Assembly: GCA_002435715.1 (NCBI GenBank)
Contig: DISD01000088.1
Coordinates: 1-8,964, forward strand
Source of the DNA: Rhodospirillaceae bacterium UBA6219
Lineage (GTDB): Bacteria; Pseudomonadota; Alphaproteobacteria; Rhodospirillales; Magnetospirillaceae
Direction: 5' to 3'
Length of the DNA: 8,964 nt
The notes beneath the pieces were generated by a model. That model made no database searches, was not told where the DNA came from, and worked only from the letters and a program-made list of their open reading frames with translations. Position 1 is the stretch's first letter; every line of letters starts with the position of its first letter. Made by a program: the position numbers and the translations under genes. Shown here piece by piece: positions 5,923 through 8,964 of this stretch.

Positions 5923-5994
5923 GCGGAAGGATCTCCGTGAAGGGCAAGCCCTGACATAGGGGGCCGCCGGCTGATCGGCAACCTCATCCGATGG

Positions 5995-7902
5995 TCAGGG
6001 GTGACGCAAACGGCGATAAAGGGTGTTGCGGCTGATTCCCAATTGCTTGGCGGCGCGGCTGACATTGCCGCCGCAAGCGGCCAAGGTGCGCTCCATCACC
6101 TGATCCGACACTTTGCGCAAATCGCCCAATCCTTCCGCCTCGGGGGGCGCCGGGGTGCGCATGTCGTCGATCAGATCCTCGGGCAGGTGCTGCCAGCGGA
6201 TGCGCGTCTCGTCCGCGTCCAACAGGGCGCAGGCGGTGCGCAGCACGTTGGCCAATTGACGGATGTTGCCGGGCCAGGCGAAGTCGACGAAGGCCTTGGC
6301 CACTTGCGCCGACACCGACAGACCGGCACCGGGCTGGATCTGGTCCAGGATGCGGGCGACCAGCGCCTGCAAATCCTTGCGCTGACGCAAGGGCGGCAAG
6401 GTCAGCGACAAGCCGTTCAAACGATAATACAGATCGGCCCGGAAACGCCCGTCGGCCACCGCCTGTTTCAGCGGCTGGTGGGTCGCCGCCATCAGGGCGA
6501 AATCCACCTTGACCGCCTTGCCGCCCCCCAAGGGCACCACCTCGCGGTCCTGCAACACCCGCAGCAAGCGGCTTTGCAGGGTCAGCGGCATGTCGCCGAT
6601 TTCGTCCAGGAACAAGGTGCCGCCCTGGGCTTGACGAATACGCCCCGGTGCGCCGTCGCGCCGCGCCCCGGTAAAGGCGCCCGGGGCATAACCGAACAAT
6701 TCCGCCTCGATCAGATGTTCGGGAAGAGCGGCGCAGTTGACCGCGACAAAGGGGCCATGGGCACGCGGGCCGCTGGAATGAACGGCCTGGGCGAAGACTT
6801 CCTTGCCCACCCCCGATTCGCCCATCAACAACAGCGCGATGTCCTTGCCCGCCACCTTGCGGGCCTTGGCCACCGCTTGCCCCAACACAGGATCGCCGAT
6901 TTCCAAAGCCGACAGGGCATCACGTTGCGAAGTCTTGGCGGGATTGACGCGCAGCGGCCGGGGCGGTGCCTCGACCTGCAGGAACAAACGCTGCCCCCGG
7001 GTACTGTCGGCCATCAACGGCGCCGCCCTGCGGCTGCTCCCCCAATCCAGCAATCCATCCACGTCCACCGCCAGACGGTCTTCGACCCGCACCTGTCCCA
7101 GGCTTCCCGGGCTCAGCCCCAACAGTGCCAAGGCGGCACGGTTGGCGCCGATGATGCGGCCGTCGCCATCCAAAGCCAGCAGACCTTCGGCCAAAGTGCC
7201 GATGCCGTCGGGTTGGGGATGCAGGCGCAGACGCAAACCGCCGGCGTGGCGGGCTTCGAACAGGCGGTTTTCGATCATATGGGCGGCGGCGCTGACCAGA
7301 CCGGCGGTATGCGGATGGCGGCCACGACGGTGCCCGGAAATGTCCAGCACCCCCAACAGCTTGCCGTCCGGGCCGGCCACCGGGGCGGCGGCGCAGGTCA
7401 GAAAGGAATTGTGTTCCAGGAAATGTTCGCCGCCATGCACCGAAACCGGCGCCGATTCGGCCAAGGCGGTACCGATGGCATTGGTGCCGCGATGGGCTTC
7501 GTGCCAGGACGCCCCGGGCATCAACGCCACCCGCTCGGCCCGGCCCAGGAAATCGGCGTCGCCCAGGGTGTCCAGCAACACGCCGCCTTCATCGGCCAGG
7601 ATGACCATGGACCCCGAGCCCCGGGTCTGAGCATGCAAGTATTCCATCACCGGCCGCGCCCGGGTCACCAATTCGCGGCGGTGGTCGATGGCGCGGGTCA
7701 GATCGGGGGCGGACAGATGCGCCCCGTCCAGGCCCCGCCACGGGGTCAGACCGGCATCCATGCTGCGCCGCCAGGATTGCGCCACCACAGTGCCGACCAG
7801 ACCGACCGGGGGCACCTGACCGCATTCCAGCAATTGCCGGGCGTGACGAAGGGAATCGGCCTGCGATTGGCCATTGGCACGGCCGTCGGGGGCGGTATCC
7901 AT
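5995..7902 (-). CDS. acoR: AcoR-like sigma-54-dependent Fis-family activator
   Basis: This is a 635-residue bacterial enhancer-binding protein. The N-terminal segment (VAQSWRRSMDAGLTP) and a GAF domain (about 75-215, with HRGTNAIGTAL and LGVLDISG) form the sensor. A PAS-like segment follows (about 235-290). The AAA+ domain (about 330-560) has Walker A GESGVGKE (361-368), the sigma-54-contacting GAFTGA loop (408-413), Walker B GTLFLDEI (428-435) and the RFRADLYYRL finger region (486-495). A Fis-type helix-turn-helix closes the protein (NVSRAAKQLGISRNTLYRRL). This is the AcoR architecture, known for acetoin-responsive control; the actual effector here is inferred, not seen. I chose the ATG at 7902 because GGGAG lies 8 bases upstream; an upstream in-frame TTG at 7917 is less likely. 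It is divergent from the aldehyde dehydrogenase, whose promoter is of the sigma-54 type, so that gene is the obvious target. Confidence 0.92.
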   Translation of the reverse strand: MDTAPDGRANGQSQADSLRHARQLLECGQVPPVGLVGTVVAQSWRRSMDAGLTPWRGLDGAHLSAPDLTRAIDHRRELVTRARPVMEYLHAQTRGSGSMVILADEGGVLLDTLGDADFLGRAERVALMPGASWHEAHRGTNAIGTALAESAPVSVHGGEHFLEHNSFLTCAAAPVAGPDGKLLGVLDISGHRRGRHPHTAGLVSAAAHMIENRLFEARHAGGLRLRLHPQPDGIGTLAEGLLALDGDGRIIGANRAALALLGLSPGSLGQVRVEDRLAVDVDGLLDWGSSRRAAPLMADSTRGQRLFLQVEAPPRPLRVNPAKTSQRDALSALEIGDPVLGQAVAKARKVAGKDIALLLMGESGVGKEVFAQAVHSSGPRAHGPFVAVNCAALPEHLIEAELFGYAPGAFTGARRDGAPGRIRQAQGGTLFLDEIGDMPLTLQSRLLRVLQDREVVPLGGGKAVKVDFALMAATHQPLKQAVADGRFRADLYYRLNGLSLTLPPLRQRKDLQALVARILDQIQPGAGLSVSAQVAKAFVDFAWPGNIRQLANVLRTACALLDADETRIRWQHLPEDLIDDMRTPAPPEAEGLGDLRKVSDQVMERTLAACGGNVSRAAKQLGISRNTLYRRLRHP

Positions 7903-7928
7903 GACGTGTTCTCCCAAGATGCGGCCTT

Positions 7929-7939
7929 GTGACCGTCAC
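7929..7939. promoter_or_regulatory. Palindrome just upstream of the acoR-like gene
   Basis: GTGAC-C-GTCAC is a perfect 5-bp palindrome around one base, 13 bases before the ribosome site of the acoR-like gene. Its position suits an operator acting on acoR expression, for example autoregulation, but no binding protein can be assigned. I found no good -35/-10 pair for acoR nearby. Confidence 0.3.
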
Positions 7940-8003
7940 CATCTTCGTTGCCCCCAGTGTCCAAGTTTGCCCCCCTTCGACGCAAGGGAAACATGCTTGT
8001 GCG

Positions 8004-8062
8004 GCGCAACTGTCCCATTTTGACACAATGTTGCAGGATGGCGCAGTCATGTTGCGCAGCAA
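8004..8062 (+). promoter_or_regulatory. Candidate upstream activator sites for the AcoR-like protein
   Basis: The stretch holds several symmetric elements. TGTC-N7-GACA lies at 8011-8025. GTTGC half-sites occur as GCGCAAC (8004-8010, inverted), GTTGC (8030-8034) and GTTGCGC (8051-8057), and the last two sit within ATGTTGC repeats exactly 21 bases, or two helical turns, apart. TTGC-GCA-GCAA makes a dyad at 8052-8062. The TGTC dyad is centred about 97 bases before the predicted start at 8115, the usual range for enhancer-binding proteins. Which element is the true site cannot be decided from sequence. Confidence 0.5.
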
Positions 8063-8071
8063 TATAAATGA

Positions 8072-8084
8072 TTTCAATGTGTTA
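8072..8084 (+). promoter_or_regulatory. IHF-like site between enhancer and promoter
   Basis: TTTCAATGTGTTA matches the IHF core WATCAANNNNTTR at every fixed position but one, and an AT-rich stretch (AATATAAATGAT) precedes it, as is common at IHF sites. DNA bending here would bring the upstream sites to the sigma-54 polymerase. It lies only 4 bases from the -24 element, closer than usual, so the call is tentative. Confidence 0.4.
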
Positions 8085-8088
8085 TATG

Positions 8089-8103
8089 TGGCACGCCCTG
8101 TGC
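8089..8103 (+). promoter_or_regulatory. Sigma-54 promoter (-24/-12) of the aldehyde dehydrogenase gene
   Basis: TGGCACG-CCCT-GTGC matches the consensus TGGCACG-N4-TTGC at all but one fixed position, with the correct 12-base step between the GG (8090-8091) and GC (8102-8103) doublets. Transcription would start near 8115, leaving a leader of about 44 bases with GGGAGG before the ATG. The neighbouring activator with an intact GAFTGA loop supports the call. Confidence 0.88.
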
Positions 8104-8158
8104 CTTCCTGGGTGTTCAGGCCGCGGCAAGCGGCATCGACACAACGGGAGGATCATCC

Positions 8159-8964
8159 ATGCTTTACGCCGCCCCTGGCACCGCCGAAGCGCCGGTTCAG
8201 TTCAAGCCCCATTACGACAATTTCATCGGCGGCAATTGGGTCGCTCCGGTGAAGGGCCAGTATTTCGACAACATCACCCCCATCACCGGCAAGGTGTTCT
8301 GCCAGGCGGCGCGGTCATCCGCCGAGGACATCGAGCTGGCGCTGGACGCCGCCCATGCCGCCGCCCCCAAATGGGGCCATACCAGCGTGGCGCAGCGCGC
8401 CCTGGTCATGACCCGCATCGCCGACCGCATGGAAGCGAACCTGGAAAAGCTGGCTTATGCGGAAACCGTCGACAACGGCAAGCCGATCCGCGAGACCCTG
8501 GCCGCCGACATCCCGCTGGCCATCGACCATTTCCGTTATTTCGCCAGCTGTATCCGCGCCCAGGAAGGGTCGCTGGCCGAGCTGGATTCCGACACGGTGG
8601 CCTATCACCTGCATGAACCCTTGGGCGTGGTCGGCCAGATCATCCCGTGGAACTTCCCCATCCTGATGGCGGCGTGGAAGCTGGCCCCGGCCATCGCCGC
8701 GGGCAATTGCGTGGTGCTGAAGCCGGCGGAACAGACCCCCATCGGCATCCTGGTGCTGATGGAACTGATCGCCGACATCCTGCCGCCGGGCGTCATCAAC
8801 GTGGTCAACGGTTTCGGCGTCGAAGCCGGCAAACCGCTGGCGTCTTCCCCGCGGATCGCCAAGATCGCCTTTACCGGTGAAACCACCACCGGCCGGCTGA
8901 TCATGCAATACGCCTCGCAGAACCTGATCCCGGTGACCTTGGAACTGGGCGGCAAGTCGCCCAA
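8159..8964 (+). CDS. NAD-dependent aldehyde dehydrogenase, ExaC/AcoD type (partial, 3' end outside window)
   Basis: Only the first 268 residues are in the window; relatives are about 506 residues long. The N-terminus (YDNFIGGNWVAPVKGQYFDN) is characteristic of the ExaC/AcoD acetaldehyde dehydrogenase group. Cofactor-binding landmarks are present: IIPWNFPILM (161-170), LKPAEQTP (187-194), FTGETTTGR (238-246) and LELGGKSP (261-268), where Glu262 is the expected general base. The catalytic Cys lies beyond the window edge and cannot be checked. The enzyme would oxidise acetaldehyde or similar aldehydes, formed from acetoin or ethanol, to the acid with NAD+. GGGAGG lies 7 bases before the ATG. The sigma-54 promoter upstream and the divergent acoR-like gene make it the likely target of that regulator. 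Confidence 0.95.
   Translation, partial: MLYAAPGTAEAPVQFKPHYDNFIGGNWVAPVKGQYFDNITPITGKVFCQAARSSAEDIELALDAAHAAAPKWGHTSVAQRALVMTRIADRMEANLEKLAYAETVDNGKPIRETLAADIPLAIDHFRYFASCIRAQEGSLAELDSDTVAYHLHEPLGVVGQIIPWNFPILMAAWKLAPAIAAGNCVVLKPAEQTPIGILVLMELIADILPPGVINVVNGFGVEAGKPLASSPRIAKIAFTGETTTGRLIMQYASQNLIPVTLELGGKSP

Noticed and set aside
5104..5940. A long plus-strand open frame opposite yghU
   Set aside because: It mirrors the reading frame of a full-length YghU homologue, has no domain of its own, and has no ribosome site.
5949..6000. CCCTGAC...GTCAGGG inverted repeat between acoR and yghU
   Set aside because: The 7-bp arms are 38 bases apart and no T-run follows on the minus strand, so it is not a convincing terminator or operator.
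6001..7932. A 643-codon open frame on the plus strand opposite the acoR-like gene
   Set aside because: Its protein is rich in Gln, Gly, His and Arg with no recognisable domain, as expected of the antisense of a GC-rich gene. The minus strand encodes a complete, motif-rich activator over the same bases.

Overview
The window reads as a GC-rich alphaproteobacterial chromosome, most like Rhodospirillales (Magnetospirillum and relatives). This is an inference from gene content and protein character: a short RHH_4-type ribbon-helix-helix protein, a YghU-type glutathione transferase, an AcoR-type sigma-54 activator facing an ExaC/AcoD-type aldehyde dehydrogenase, and strong C/G preference at third codon positions everywhere except in one gene. 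No rRNA, tRNA, CRISPR array or transposase was seen.

Layout. (1) 12-1545: a small predicted lipoprotein on the minus strand faces away from a DJ-1/PfpI-family gene and a ribbon-helix-helix gene on the plus strand. (2) 1587-2000: a strong-looking sigma-70 promoter, a small two-helix membrane protein, and a cluster of three hairpins ending in a textbook intrinsic terminator. (3) 2128-3730: guaA (GMP synthase) with its own terminator. (4) 3731-5021: an AT-richer block holding one gene, a stand-alone P-loop ATPase with a C-terminal winged helix, flanked by an imperfect 14-bp inverted repeat. This block looks acquired, and the 3' end of guaA is a known integration hotspot. (5) 5059-5922: yghU on the minus strand. 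(6) 5995-8964: an acoR-like sigma-54 activator (minus) divergent from an aldehyde dehydrogenase (plus, cut by the window edge). The shared intergenic region carries a near-consensus -24/-12 promoter, an IHF-like site and dyad/half-site repeats suited to be the activator's upstream sites.

How the genes work together. The clearest functional unit is region 6. The AcoR-like protein keeps the GAFTGA loop needed for sigma-54 contact, and the only good sigma-54 promoter seen lies directly upstream of the aldehyde dehydrogenase. The enzyme is therefore probably induced by an effector such as acetoin or an alcohol/aldehyde. guaA is an ordinary housekeeping gene. The least explained parts are the ATPase block after guaA and the hairpin cluster before guaA. 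No complete new multi-gene system is visible; the solitary ATPase is the best candidate for undescribed biology.
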